In this document: positions 7,231-15,462 of the stretch, piece after piece
Numbering within the stretch: the first letter of the stretch is position 1
How the letters are laid out: the number at the start of each line of letters is the position of its first letter
Assembly: GCA_017412405.1 (NCBI GenBank)
Contig: JAFPYB010000088.1
Span: 1-43,809, forward strand
Source of the DNA: Treponema sp.
GTDB lineage: Bacteria; Spirochaetota; Spirochaetia; Treponematales; Treponemataceae
Direction: 5' to 3'
DNA length: 43,809 nt
The notes under the pieces: generated by a model
Databases searched by the model: none
The model's input: the letters and a program-made list of their open reading frames with translations, nothing else
What the model was told of the DNA's origin: nothing
Program-made: the position numbers and the translations under genes

Positions 7231-7950
7231 GTGTCGGAACAGCATTTTGACGACTCGGACTACATCGACCGCATTTTTGGAAACGTAAGCAAAAATGACG
7301 CTGGAAGCTCATTGAAAGACGCGCTGAATCGTGCGCACGAAATCAGGAAGTTTGAGATCGGGCTTTTCTGGACGCGCGGGAGTTATTACTGGGTTTTCAT
7401 AGCGGCGTCGTTCGCGGCGTATTTTGCCGTCGCGAGCAAATTCCTTGAAAACACGGGCGATTTGCTCGATTTTCTGGTGAACCTTGGCTTCATGCAAAAA
7501 ATCGTTTTGCTCATTCTCTCGTTCGCCTGCTTTTTCTTCTGCCTGTCGTGGCTTTTGGTGAACAAAGGCTCTAAGTTCTGGCAGATGAACTGGGAGGCGC
7601 ACATTGACCGTCTTGAGAACGAAACCTCGGGGCGAATGTACAAGGCGATTGTGAACACGCACGAGGGCAGGTTTTCCCGCAATCCGCTCTCGAAAAAGGC
7701 ATACGACTATTCCGTTTCGTCCGTGACGACGCTCACGTCCGCAATGCTCACGGTGCTTTCGTTTGCGCTCGCCGTTTTCCACGGCGTGATTCTGTTTTGC
7801 AAGGATTTCAATGTTTGCGAATGGAGGAACGTCATTCTGCTTCTTGCCTTCGTTTTCATCGGTTATTTCACTTTCGCGCTCCTGAGATGCGCGGGAACAA
7901 AGGAAAACAAAGGAGGAAGCGGAAAGTGGTTCATGCGCAGCGGAAAATGA
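7231..7950 (+). CDS. RipA-like four-helix membrane protein
   Basis: A 239-residue protein with four hydrophobic segments at about 53-70, 91-110, 167-190 and 200-220. The stretch EIRKFEIGLFWTRGSYYWVF before helix 1 and LVNKGSKFWQMNWEAHID after helix 2 resemble what I recall of the RipA family of octameric membrane proteins, named after a Francisella protein needed in host cells. Biochemical role is unknown. The start codon is GTG at 7231, chosen because AGGAGG lies 4 nt upstream. The small secreted-protein gene starts 17 nt after the stop, so the two are probably co-transcribed. The family call rests on remembered motifs, not on a search. Confidence 0.6.
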   Translation: MSEQHFDDSDYIDRIFGNVSKNDAGSSLKDALNRAHEIRKFEIGLFWTRGSYYWVFIAASFAAYFAVASKFLENTGDLLDFLVNLGFMQKIVLLILSFACFFFCLSWLLVNKGSKFWQMNWEAHIDRLENETSGRMYKAIVNTHEGRFSRNPLSKKAYDYSVSSVTTLTSAMLTVLSFALAVFHGVILFCKDFNVCEWRNVILLLAFVFIGYFTFALLRCAGTKENKGGSGKWFMRSGK

Positions 7951-7967
7951 ATTGAGGAGGAACAAAA

Positions 7968-8342
7968 ATGAAGAAGAAAATCTGTGCATTGTTTTTTGTC
8001 TTTATGATGCTCTCAGCGAGTGTTTATTGTCAATACTATGCAGAAGGTCGTGCGGAAGCTGTCTATAAGGGTACAACAGCGGATAGGACACTAGACGAAT
8101 TATACGACGAGACGTTGCAAATTGCTAGGTCGACTGGCTGCCGTCTGTCCACAGTCAGTAAGCTTTCCAAGCGTGCGAACCGCCTTCTTTGGAAGGCGCT
8201 GGACCAGTATGATTACGCTGCAGGGGAATTATACTGTGTTCTTATATATGAAGGTGCTGGTGCTGTGGCGTTGCTCAACCTTTGTGTTTGTATAACTGCA
8301 GATGGAGGTTGCGATTGGGAGGGTTTTTACGCTGTCCCCTGA
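7968..8342 (+). CDS. Small secreted protein of unknown function
   Basis: A 124-residue protein with a clear signal peptide (MKKK, a hydrophobic core, then SASVYC up to residue 21). The end of the signal could be a loose spirochaetal lipobox with C21 as the lipidated residue, or a type I cleavage site. The mature part has several cysteines (TGCRLS, ELYCVLIY, LCVCITADGGCDW) that could form disulphides in the periplasm. No family recognised. GAGGAGG upstream of the ATG supports the start. It follows the RipA-like gene by 17 nt, which suggests an inner-membrane protein and envelope partner. Confidence 0.7.
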   Translation: MKKKICALFFVFMMLSASVYCQYYAEGRAEAVYKGTTADRTLDELYDETLQIARSTGCRLSTVSKLSKRANRLLWKALDQYDYAAGELYCVLIYEGAGAVALLNLCVCITADGGCDWEGFYAVP

Positions 8343-8429
8343 TGAAATCATAATGCGCAAGGTTGTAAAGCAGGGCGACCGCCTTTGCAAGAAGAATCTT
8401 CGCGTGATAGAATGACCCCGCGCAATTCC

Positions 8430-8457
8430 AGATCGCCGGCTCAAGCCCGGCAATGAC
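8430..8457 (-). repeat. Dispersed CATTGCCG-type palindrome
   Basis: Read on the minus strand: GTCATTGCCGGG, a short loop, then GCCGGCGATCT. It has the same layout as the elements at 1358, 1415 and 7022. It lies in the 195-nt gap between the small secreted protein and the next gene, which otherwise holds only the promoter at 8503-8531. Confidence 0.6.
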
Positions 8458-8502
8458 ATTCCGGCGGCACTTCGCAGGCACAAGCACCCGCGCCCGCGCG
8501 GT

Positions 8503-8531
8503 TTGACTTTTCTCCCTGTCGTCGGTAGAGT
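8503..8531 (+). promoter_or_regulatory. Sigma-70 promoter placed for a leaderless message
   Basis: TTGACT (8503-8508), exactly 17 nt, then TAGAGT (8526-8531). The ATG at 8538 begins 6 nt after the -10 box and there is no convincing Shine-Dalgarno sequence. Confidence 0.65.
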
Positions 8532-8537
8532 AAGTGC

Positions 8538-10184
8538 ATGAAAACAATCGTAACTTCATCGCCTGAAAAGCTCGTCCTTTCATCAATGCTCACCGAAAAA
8601 CAGTTCTCGCGGACGAACCTTGCCACCCAAATGGAGGAACAGGGCTACATCGTCCACCTCAAAAACGGCGATGCCACATTCACAGCCTATTCGTTCACAG
8701 AAAATTTCACAGAAAACGACACGGTATTTTTTTCGGGACCGGCTTTTGAAGGCACGATTCTCGGGGAGCACCTTGGCGAATGCGAAACAGTCACCTTCGC
8801 CCTTGAAGCTCTCTCCGCGGCAATCGAGAAGAATCTTGACCTCTCGTCGGTGGGAGCCGGCGGAATCCTTGTGCAAAAAACACCCCATGCCGCAGACGGG
8901 AACAGGGCAAACGTGCTTTTCCTTCCAGGAAACTTGTTCGAGCGTAGTGCGGTGAACCTTGACGAAGCCGATTTCTGCGAGAACCAGGGGTTTTATTTCT
9001 ACAAGGGGCTTTCTTCCCGCGACGCGCTCATTTTCCTGCGCGCGGCAATCGCCTACAGGAGTCTGACAGGCTCCTTCCCCTTCCCAAAAACAGATTTGCT
9101 TGACCGTCAGGTTGATATTTTTGACCACTGCTTCCTCCCGCTGGAATTGTGCATTCAGGGCGTGGACAAAAACCTCGCACAATCAATCGACGCAGGGCTT
9201 ATGATTTTCGGCGAGGACGACTGCTTTGAGGGGAACACCAGGTTCGTGGACGAGAAGAAAAAAGCAGAGCGCGAAGGCATAATCTCACGCGTCCAGTCGT
9301 TCAGACCGCAATCCTTCGCGGCGGAAAAATCAAAAATCGATTCCGTCAATAATATGGAAGAATCCGACGATTTCAAAAAAGCCCGGGCGGACTTCATCAA
9401 AAAACGGAACAGGAAGATTTTTTTCAGCCGAATCTACAGGCGGAACAAGAATTTCATCCGTCTTTCACTTGTGGCAGCGGTGGTCATCGTCTACGGAATG
9501 TACAACTTCCACAAGACGAACCAGAACCTTGCCACGTCCATCGGCCTCACATCGACAGAAACCGCACGCGCCCTCTACACGTTCATTTCCAACGCAGACG
9601 TTCCGGACCTGCAGGAAATCGTGGCGGGAAAAAAGACCAAGGATTTGATTGTGCAGGTTGCCAGCTTCCATGTCCGCTCAAAAGAACGGGTCGGATTCAA
9701 CGAGAACGGAAAAATCGTCCCGGTGGCAGAGCGGCTGTTCTACAAACCCGACAGCCAATACTGGATGTTCGGCATCACCAACCTCAAAATCGATGGGAGC
9801 GGGGCGAGCGTTTTGGGCGAGTTCAAGAAACGCAGGGACAAGCCCATGCCGATTTCCGAGGAAGATTCCGTCGCGCTTTCCAAGAACGACGAGAAAACCC
9901 ACCGCGCGGAATATTTTCTTGTGGTAAACGACGAGAGCTTCATCAACGTGCAGCGCATCAGCGAGGACGTGACACTTTCTTGGAACGGGAAAAAATGGCT
10001 GGTCACATCGATTGAGGGAAACTCCGTACCGTCCCGGGTAAAGATGAAGGACTTCTGGAACGATTTTCGGGACGCACTGCAAAAAACAGAGGGAAACGTG
10101 CCACTGGCGGCGGAAAATATTCGCCCACAGTACGAGTGGCTTCCTTCCGCCCAGGACCTGCAGTTTTATTTTGACAAATTCTGA
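8538..10184 (+). CDS. Single-pass membrane protein, possible pseudokinase-like N-terminal half
   Basis: A 548-residue protein I cannot assign to a named family. Residues 1 to about 260 are predicted cytoplasmic; a charged linker follows (about 265-305, ending KKRNRKIFFSRIYRRNKN), then one membrane helix at roughly 308-326 (LSLVAAVVIVYGMYNF) and an extracytoplasmic domain of about 220 residues. The stretch from DALIFLRAAIAYRSLTGSFPF to SIDAGLM resembles the C-lobe of a Ser/Thr kinase, but no HRD, DFG or catalytic Lys/Asp motif is visible, so any kinase fold would be inactive. That reading is speculative. It is probably leaderless and monocistronic; the carboxyltransferase gene has its own ribosome-binding site 64 nt downstream. 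Confidence 0.75.
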   Translation: MKTIVTSSPEKLVLSSMLTEKQFSRTNLATQMEEQGYIVHLKNGDATFTAYSFTENFTENDTVFFSGPAFEGTILGEHLGECETVTFALEALSAAIEKNLDLSSVGAGGILVQKTPHAADGNRANVLFLPGNLFERSAVNLDEADFCENQGFYFYKGLSSRDALIFLRAAIAYRSLTGSFPFPKTDLLDRQVDIFDHCFLPLELCIQGVDKNLAQSIDAGLMIFGEDDCFEGNTRFVDEKKKAEREGIISRVQSFRPQSFAAEKSKIDSVNNMEESDDFKKARADFIKKRNRKIFFSRIYRRNKNFIRLSLVAAVVIVYGMYNFHKTNQNLATSIGLTSTETARALYTFISNADVPDLQEIVAGKKTKDLIVQVASFHVRSKERVGFNENGKIVPVAERLFYKPDSQYWMFGITNLKIDGSGASVLGEFKKRRDKPMPISEEDSVALSKNDEKTHRAEYFLVVNDESFINVQRISEDVTLSWNGKKWLVTSIEGNSVPSRVKMKDFWNDFRDALQKTEGNVPLAAENIRPQYEWLPSAQDLQFYFDKF

Positions 10185-10247
10185 AAAAATGTCATATTGA
10201 CGAAAGAAACGGCAGGAATTACACTTAGGAAAAACAGGGAGATACAC

Positions 10248-11741
10248 ATGGCTGAATACAACTTGGAAAAACAGCACGCGAAAGGAAAACTCCACGCAAT
10301 CGAGCGAATCAATGCGCTTTGCGACGAGGGGTCTTTCGTCGAAACATACGCCGGTGTGCGGCACAACTGCACCAGCTTCGGCATGGACAAGAAGGAAATC
10401 CCGTATGACGGCGTAATCACGGGCTTCGGCAAAATCAACGGACGCAAAGTTGCAGTCTACGCGCAGGACTTCACCGTGCAGGGCGGAACGCTGGGACATA
10501 TGCACGGAAAGAAAATCGCGGACTTGACACAGCTTGCCGTGGACGCACGCTGCCCCGTCATCGGAATCAACGACTCGGGCGGAGCGAGAATCCAGGAGGG
10601 TGTTGACGCGCTTTCAGGCTACGGAAACGTATTCCACCAGAACGTGCGCGCATCAGGCTCAATCCCGCAGATTTCAATCATCGCAGGCCCATGCGCGGGA
10701 GGCGCGGTCTACTCGCCGGGAATCACCGACTTCATTTTCACGATTGACAAGGTGAGCCAAATGTTCATCACAGGTCCAAAAGTCGTAAAATCGGTCATGT
10801 TCATGGACATTTCCGCCGACGACCTGGGCGGCGCGTCAATCCACGCGCAGAAATCGGGCGTAGCGCACTTCAGGAGCGAAAGCGAGAAGGACTGCTACGA
10901 CACGGTAAGAAAGCTCTTGGACTATATCCCCCACTACTTCGGCGACAAGGAGAACGTGGGCGGGAAATTCAAATTCGACGCGAAAAAATGCGCAAAGAAG
11001 ATCAAGGAGATTCTGCCCGAGAATTCGCGGCAGGGCTACGATATACGCGATGTCATCAACTGCGTCATCGACGAGGATTCGTTCCTTGAGGTTATGGCGG
11101 AGTTCGCAATCAACTGCGTCACAGGATTCGCCAGGATTGAGGGGCGCACCGTGGGAATCGTGGCAAACAACCCGAAAGGTTTGGGAGGCGTTCTCGACTG
11201 CGATGCGAGCGACAAAATAGCGCGCTTCATCCGCTATTGCGACTCGTTCGACATTCCGCTCCTCACGTTCGTGGATGTTCCGGGCTTCATCCCAGGCCCG
11301 CAGGAGGAACAGAAGGGAATCATCCGCCACGGAGCGAAGGTCATCTACGCCTACTCCGAGGCGACAGTCCCCAAACTCACCGTCATCACGAGAAAGGCAT
11401 ACGGCGGCGCATACATCGCCATGTGCTCGCAGCATCTGGGCGCGGATTTCGTCTACGCATGGCCGAGCGCGGAAATCGCCGTCATGGGAGCCGAGGGCGC
11501 AATCGAAATCTTGTGCGCAAAGGAGCTTAAAGACCCGTCCAAGGCGGACGAGGTGGCCACAAAGACCGAGCAGTACAAGTCTGAAATCATGACACCGAAA
11601 ATCGCCGAGCAGCGCGGCTACATCACCGAGGTCATAAAACCCGAGGAAACACGCGCAAGAATCGTGGCGGGCTTCGACTTCCTGGAGACAAAGCTCTTCA
11701 CAGACCAGCCGCGCAAAAAGCACGGAAACATCCCGCTGTAG
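10248..11741 (+). CDS. Acyl-CoA carboxylase / decarboxylase carboxyltransferase subunit (PccB/MmdA family)
   Basis: A 497-residue carboxyltransferase of the crotonase-like biotin-dependent family, which moves CO2 between carboxybiotin and an acyl-CoA. Both halves of the fold are present: the N-terminal acyl-CoA site (DSGGARIQEGVDAL, GPCAGGAVYSPG) and the C-terminal biotin site (FVDVPGFIPGPQEE, RKAYGGAYIAM, WPSAEIAVMGAEGA). I use the ATG at 10248 because GGGAGA lies just upstream and MAEYNLEKQHAKGKLHAIERI matches the usual start. Biotin carboxylase, biotin carrier and membrane decarboxylase genes are not adjacent, so propionyl-CoA carboxylase beta and methylmalonyl-CoA decarboxylase alpha cannot be told apart here. 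Confidence 0.88.
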   Translation: MAEYNLEKQHAKGKLHAIERINALCDEGSFVETYAGVRHNCTSFGMDKKEIPYDGVITGFGKINGRKVAVYAQDFTVQGGTLGHMHGKKIADLTQLAVDARCPVIGINDSGGARIQEGVDALSGYGNVFHQNVRASGSIPQISIIAGPCAGGAVYSPGITDFIFTIDKVSQMFITGPKVVKSVMFMDISADDLGGASIHAQKSGVAHFRSESEKDCYDTVRKLLDYIPHYFGDKENVGGKFKFDAKKCAKKIKEILPENSRQGYDIRDVINCVIDEDSFLEVMAEFAINCVTGFARIEGRTVGIVANNPKGLGGVLDCDASDKIARFIRYCDSFDIPLLTFVDVPGFIPGPQEEQKGIIRHGAKVIYAYSEATVPKLTVITRKAYGGAYIAMCSQHLGADFVYAWPSAEIAVMGAEGAIEILCAKELKDPSKADEVATKTEQYKSEIMTPKIAEQRGYITEVIKPEETRARIVAGFDFLETKLFTDQPRKKHGNIPL

Positions 11742-11985
11742 GCGCAAGCAAAAGTGAAATCAAGAGAGGGGCAAAAACGCCCCCTCAATCTTCCCCGCAC
11801 GGCTTGGCCACCAAGACCCCATGCGGGGATTGCTTTTTGGAATAAATTCCAAGCCATATAACGAATCTCTTGCTGGGGCTTGTTCGCGCCCCAATTTTTT
11901 CCTGTTAATTTTAAACTTTACTTTGCAAAATTTATGGAGTATCATTTTAGAATATAATTGTTTATTGATTTCTTGGAGGAAATAA
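11742..11985 (+). other. Hairpin-rich gap before pgk, with terminator and pgk leader
   Basis: No gene here. Hairpins in order: GAGGGGC/GCCCCCTC (11766-11786); CCCCGCA/TGCGGGG (11793-11828) with inner stem CTTGG/CCAAG, then TTTTT at 11834-11838, a plausible terminator for the carboxyltransferase gene; the near-palindrome TTGGAATAAATTCCAA (11837-11852); and GGGGC/GCCCC near 11876-11893. For pgk, overlapping -10 candidates TAGAAT (11948) and TATAAT (11953) with a poorly spaced TTGCAA precede the TTGGAGGAA ribosome-binding site. Confidence 0.55.
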
Positions 11986-13254
11986 ATGATAAAAACGGTG
12001 AAAGACATCGATTTGAAGGGAAAGCGCATCATCATGCGCGTTGATTTCAACGTACCAATGAAGGACGGAGTCGTTCAGGACGACACGAGAATTACGGCGG
12101 CACTTCCTACTATTAAATACATTCTTGAGCAGAATCCGCGCTCGCTCGTTTTGATGAGCCATTTGGGCGACCCAAAAAAGGACGTAAAGAAAGCGCAGGA
12201 GAAGGCTGAGAAAGCCGGAAAGACATGGACTGACACAGATTCAGAAAAGTTCATCAACGGAAAGAACCGCATGAAGCCGGTTGTCGAGTACTTCGCAAAG
12301 AAGCTCGGAAAAGACGTTACATTCCTTCCCGACGCATTGGGTCAGAAAGCCGCAATCGACGCACTTCCCAACGGTGCGGTGGCAATGCTTGAAAACACAC
12401 GCTTCCACAAGGAAGAGACATCAAAAGACGGTGCAGAGCGCGACGTAATGGCAAAAGAGCTTGCCACATACGGAGACATCTTCGTAAACGATGCCTTCGG
12501 AACGGCTCACCGCGACCAGGCTTCAACAGCATCAATCGCAAAATTCGTCCCAACAAAAGTCGGCGGATTCCTCATGGAGAAGGAAGTCAAATACATTCAG
12601 CCAATGGTTGAGAACCCGCCAAAACCACAGGTTGCAATCATCGGCGGCGCAAAAGTCTCTTCAAAAATCGCCGTTCTGGAATCTCTCTTGAAGAATGCTT
12701 CCGCTCTCGTCATCGGCGGCGGAATGGCATACACCTTCCTCAAGGCACAGGGACACAAAGTCGGTATTTCTCTCGTCGAGGACGATTTCATCGACACAGC
12801 AAAAAAATTGCTCTCAGACGCTGCCGCAAAGGGCGTTAAAATCGTACTCCCGGTTGACCACGTTGCGGCCGACAAATTCGATGCCAACGCAACTCCAGTG
12901 GCAGTTGACGGCGTGGACATCCCGGACAACCTCATGGCAATGGACGTGGGACCAAAGACAATCGACTGCTACAAGGAAGTTCTCTCAACGGCAAAATCAA
13001 TCGTATGGAACGGTCCTGTGGGCGTGTTCGAGTTCGAGGCATTCGCAAAGGGAACCGCAACCGTGGCTCAGCTCGTGGCGGACGCAACCGGACGCGGTGC
13101 AATGACTGTCGTTGGCGGCGGCGACTCAGTTGCGGCTGTCAACAAGTTCAACCTTGCAGACAAGATGAGCCATGTGTCAACAGGCGGCGGCGCATCGCTT
13201 GAGTTCTTGGAGGGAAAAACGCTCCCTGGAATCGCGTGCCTCGAAACAAAATAA
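11986..13254 (+). CDS. pgk: Phosphoglycerate kinase
   Basis: A 422-residue glycolytic enzyme that transfers phosphate between 1,3-bisphosphoglycerate and ADP in the cytoplasm. Signatures: [11 protein letters not shown] near residue 19, the SHLGDP substrate loop, GGAKVSSKI in the nucleotide domain, and [11 protein letters not shown] near the C-terminus. The insertion after SHLGDP ([18 protein letters not shown]) makes it slightly longer than the ~390-400 residues of many bacterial PGKs. GGAGG lies 8 nt before the ATG. tpiA starts 15 nt after the stop, forming a two-gene glycolytic operon closed by the terminator at 14030. Confidence 0.97.
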   Translation: MIKTVKDIDLKGKRIIMRVDFNVPMKDGVVQDDTRITAALPTIKYILEQNPRSLVLMSHLGDPKKDVKKAQEKAEKAGKTWTDTDSEKFINGKNRMKPVVEYFAKKLGKDVTFLPDALGQKAAIDALPNGAVAMLENTRFHKEETSKDGAERDVMAKELATYGDIFVNDAFGTAHRDQASTASIAKFVPTKVGGFLMEKEVKYIQPMVENPPKPQVAIIGGAKVSSKIAVLESLLKNASALVIGGGMAYTFLKAQGHKVGISLVEDDFIDTAKKLLSDAAAKGVKIVLPVDHVAADKFDANATPVAVDGVDIPDNLMAMDVGPKTIDCYKEVLSTAKSIVWNGPVGVFEFEAFAKGTATVAQLVADATGRGAMTVVGGGDSVAAVNKFNLADKMSHVSTGGGASLEFLEGKTLPGIACLETK

Positions 13255-13269
13255 CACAAGGAGTCATGT

Positions 13270-14022
13270 ATGCGCACTAAATTCATTGCCGGCAACTGGA
13301 AGATGAACATGAACAGAGCTGGGGCTGTGGAGCTTGCCACGGCGCTCGTCGAGCAGCTAAAAGGCGTGAACAACACGTTCATGATTGCGCCCCCGTTCGT
13401 TTATTTGGAGTCCGTCGCCCCAATCGTAAAAGATTCAAATATCCTGCTTGGCGCTCAGAACGTTGCCGTATCTGAAAACGGAGCGCATACAGGCGAGGTT
13501 TCGGCAGAAATGCTCAAGGATATTGGCGTGCAATCCGTCATTCTCGGCCATTCCGAGCGGAGGGACGAGTTGTACGAGAACAACCGCATCGTCAACAAGA
13601 AAGTCCTTGTGGCCCTGTCCCACGGATTGAACGTCGTCCTGTGCATTGGCGAGCGTTATTCGCACAAAATCGTCGGTGTCACCGAAAACGTATGCAGGCT
13701 TCAGATTGAGGAAGGACTTGCAGGAGTAAGCCCGGAGGAAATGAAGCGTGTCGTCATCGCCTACGAGCCAATTTGGGCAATCGGCACAGGCGTAACGCCA
13801 ACACCGGAAGAGGCGAACTCAATCCACGGGTCAATCAGGAAAACACTCGCAAAGATTTTTGGACAGGCAGTTGCCGACGAGACAAAGATTCTGTACGGAG
13901 GTTCAATGAACGCGAAAAACGCAGAATCGCTCCTCGCACAGCCTGAAATCGACGGCGGACTGATTGGCGGCGCGTCGCTCAAGGCGGACACGTTCGTTCC
14001 GATCTGCAAATACTCGGTCTAA
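13270..14022 (+). CDS. tpiA: Triosephosphate isomerase
   Basis: A 250-residue TIM-barrel enzyme interconverting dihydroxyacetone phosphate and glyceraldehyde 3-phosphate. Key elements are present: FIAGNWKMN with the catalytic Lys, VILGHSERR with the catalytic His, AYEPIWAIGTG with the catalytic Glu, and the phosphate-binding LYGGSMN and GLIGGASL. Length is standard. ACAAGGAG precedes the ATG. It is the second gene after pgk. Confidence 0.97.
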   Translation: MRTKFIAGNWKMNMNRAGAVELATALVEQLKGVNNTFMIAPPFVYLESVAPIVKDSNILLGAQNVAVSENGAHTGEVSAEMLKDIGVQSVILGHSERRDELYENNRIVNKKVLVALSHGLNVVLCIGERYSHKIVGVTENVCRLQIEEGLAGVSPEEMKRVVIAYEPIWAIGTGVTPTPEEANSIHGSIRKTLAKIFGQAVADETKILYGGSMNAKNAESLLAQPEIDGGLIGGASLKADTFVPICKYSV

Positions 14023-14029
14023 CACAAAC

Positions 14030-14069
14030 GGGAGCGCGGAAAAAAAGCTGCGCTCCCGACGCGTTTTTT
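14030..14069 (+). terminator. Terminator of pgk-tpiA
   Basis: The 8-bp GC stem GGGAGCGC (14030-14037) and GCGCTCCC (14050-14057) is followed by GACGCG and six T (14064-14069), 8 nt after the tpiA stop. Confidence 0.85.
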
Positions 14070-14100
14070 CTCCACATTGAAAAAACCTTCAAAAATTCAT

Positions 14101-14129
14101 TTGACGATTATAAGTTATTAGTTTAGTAT
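14101..14129 (+). promoter_or_regulatory. Promoter of the secG-EIIA-V-ATPase operon
   Basis: TTGACG (14101-14106), 17 nt, TAGTAT (14124-14129). The predicted leader is about 30 nt with TTTGGAG as ribosome-binding site, so unlike many genes here secG has a conventional leader. No terminator or strong promoter is apparent until after atpA at 21.55 kb, so this may drive nine genes. Confidence 0.6.
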
Positions 14130-14166
14130 ATTCAGACTTACTTTTTATTAGTTTGGAGTTAAAAAA

Positions 14167-14631
14167 ATGGGTGCTATTAGTGCAGTTCTTCTTGTAGCGT
14201 TTGTAATTATTTGTGTTCTTTCAGTCCTTCTGGTTCTCGTACAGGAACCGGACAACAGCGGAATGGGCGGAATGCTTGGAGGCGGAAATTCAGCCGCGTT
14301 CGGCTCACACTCCGCTTCCGTGCTCACAAAAACAACGGTCGTATTCGTCATCTTGTTCCTTCTTTTGACGTTCCTTCTCGCCCTCCTGAACAAGGGCACA
14401 AAGCTCAGAACCGATTTGTCCGACGTGGCAACAGAAAGTGGGCTTACCACAACAACATCAAAAGACGAAGCCGCCGACTGGTGGAAGGTTCAGAAATCAA
14501 CAACAGACACAGAGGCCATTGAAAATGCAGGAGCCGGCGAAGCGGCAGATTCAAATGCGGCCGCATCTGAGTCCGAGGACAAAACAAGTTTAATCATGAA
14601 CACGGAATCTCAGGCTGTTGTTGCCGAATAA
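14167..14631 (+). CDS. secG: Protein-export membrane protein SecG
   Basis: A 154-residue SecG, the accessory subunit of the SecYEG protein channel. Two membrane helices (about 4-25 and 54-75) flank the conserved loop VLVQEPDNSGMGGMLGGGNSAAFG. The roughly 80-residue polar, acidic C-terminal tail makes it longer than the usual 75-110 residues; I see no domain in it. It is the first gene of the transcription unit that continues with EIIA and the V-ATPase genes. Confidence 0.93.
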   Translation: MGAISAVLLVAFVIICVLSVLLVLVQEPDNSGMGGMLGGGNSAAFGSHSASVLTKTTVVFVILFLLLTFLLALLNKGTKLRTDLSDVATESGLTTTTSKDEAADWWKVQKSTTDTEAIENAGAGEAADSNAAASESEDKTSLIMNTESQAVVAE

Positions 14632-14655
14632 CATCAATTCAAAGGGTCACGCTTT

Positions 14656-15123
14656 ATGTCGCTCGAAGCAATATTTCCAAAAGAAACAATAATCGCACGT
14701 CTCGAGAGTACAGAAAAAGACGAGCTCTTTGAAGAACTTGTAGAGATAATCCATACAGCTGTTCCACAAATGAACAGAAAGGAAGCTCTCGACTCCCTCA
14801 CGGAGCGCGAGAGCAAAATGACAACGGGAATCATGCACAACGTGGCAATTCCCCATGCTTTGATACCGAGCATGGACAAAACAATCGGTGCAATCGGCAT
14901 AAGCGAGCAGGGCATCGACTACGACTCTCTCGACAAGGCTCCAGTGTACTTGGTCTTCATGATTATTGGCGCACAGGGAGAGACAGAGCAGCATATTCAA
15001 GTTTTAAAAGAGCTTGCAGGTGTTCTTCAGATTCCAGGATTTGTTGACAGAATGAGGCAGTGCAAAACACCCTCAGAAATCAGCAATTTCCTGCGCAATT
15101 CCGAAGAATCGGTTTCCGAATAG
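14656..15123 (+). CDS. PTS EIIA domain protein (fructose / PtsN type)
   Basis: A 155-residue single-domain EIIA of the mannitol/fructose/Ntr type. The phosphoryl-acceptor His is in VAIPHALIP, at about residue 68. No EIIB, EIIC or sugar genes are adjacent, and stand-alone EIIA of this type usually has a regulatory (PtsN-like) role rather than one in transport; that is inference. It lies 24 nt after secG and 18 nt before the V-ATPase stalk gene, so it is probably co-expressed with the ATPase. Confidence 0.85.
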   Translation: MSLEAIFPKETIIARLESTEKDELFEELVEIIHTAVPQMNRKEALDSLTERESKMTTGIMHNVAIPHALIPSMDKTIGAIGISEQGIDYDSLDKAPVYLVFMIIGAQGETEQHIQVLKELAGVLQIPGFVDRMRQCKTPSEISNFLRNSEESVSE

Positions 15124-15141
15124 CGGACATGGTGAAGAAAA

Positions 15142-15450
15142 ATGGCAGAACAAGAAATTGACACAATCAAGCATCTTATTGAGATTGAAAAGAGCGCGGC
15201 TCTTCTCATTACCGAGGCCCAAACCGAGGCCGACAAGAAAATCGCACTGGCAAAATCAAAGGCCGACGCGAATTTCAAGGAGCAGGCTGCAAAGATTGTA
15301 TCTGAGAAAGAAGCCGCTTACGAAGCCAGAATAAAGGAAGCCGCGGCAAAATACAACAACTTGCTTTCTGAATACAAGACAAAGATTGAAAATTCGCTCA
15401 AAAGCATTGATTTTTTCAATAACATTGCAGAAAAATATTTATTTGCCTAA
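15142..15450 (+). CDS. V-type ATPase peripheral-stalk subunit G/H
   Basis: A 102-residue, almost wholly helical protein rich in Ala, Glu and Lys with heptad-like spacing (IEIEKSAALLITEAQTEADKKIALAKSK). Such proteins form the coiled-coil peripheral stalk of V/A-type ATPases together with subunit E. Identification rests on composition, size and position as the first ATPase gene before subunit C. Bacterial naming (G, H or F) varies. It lies 12 nt upstream of the subunit C gene. Confidence 0.8.
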   Translation: MAEQEIDTIKHLIEIEKSAALLITEAQTEADKKIALAKSKADANFKEQAAKIVSEKEAAYEARIKEAAAKYNNLLSEYKTKIENSLKSIDFFNNIAEKYLFA

Positions 15451-15462
15451 GGTGGTACGAAC

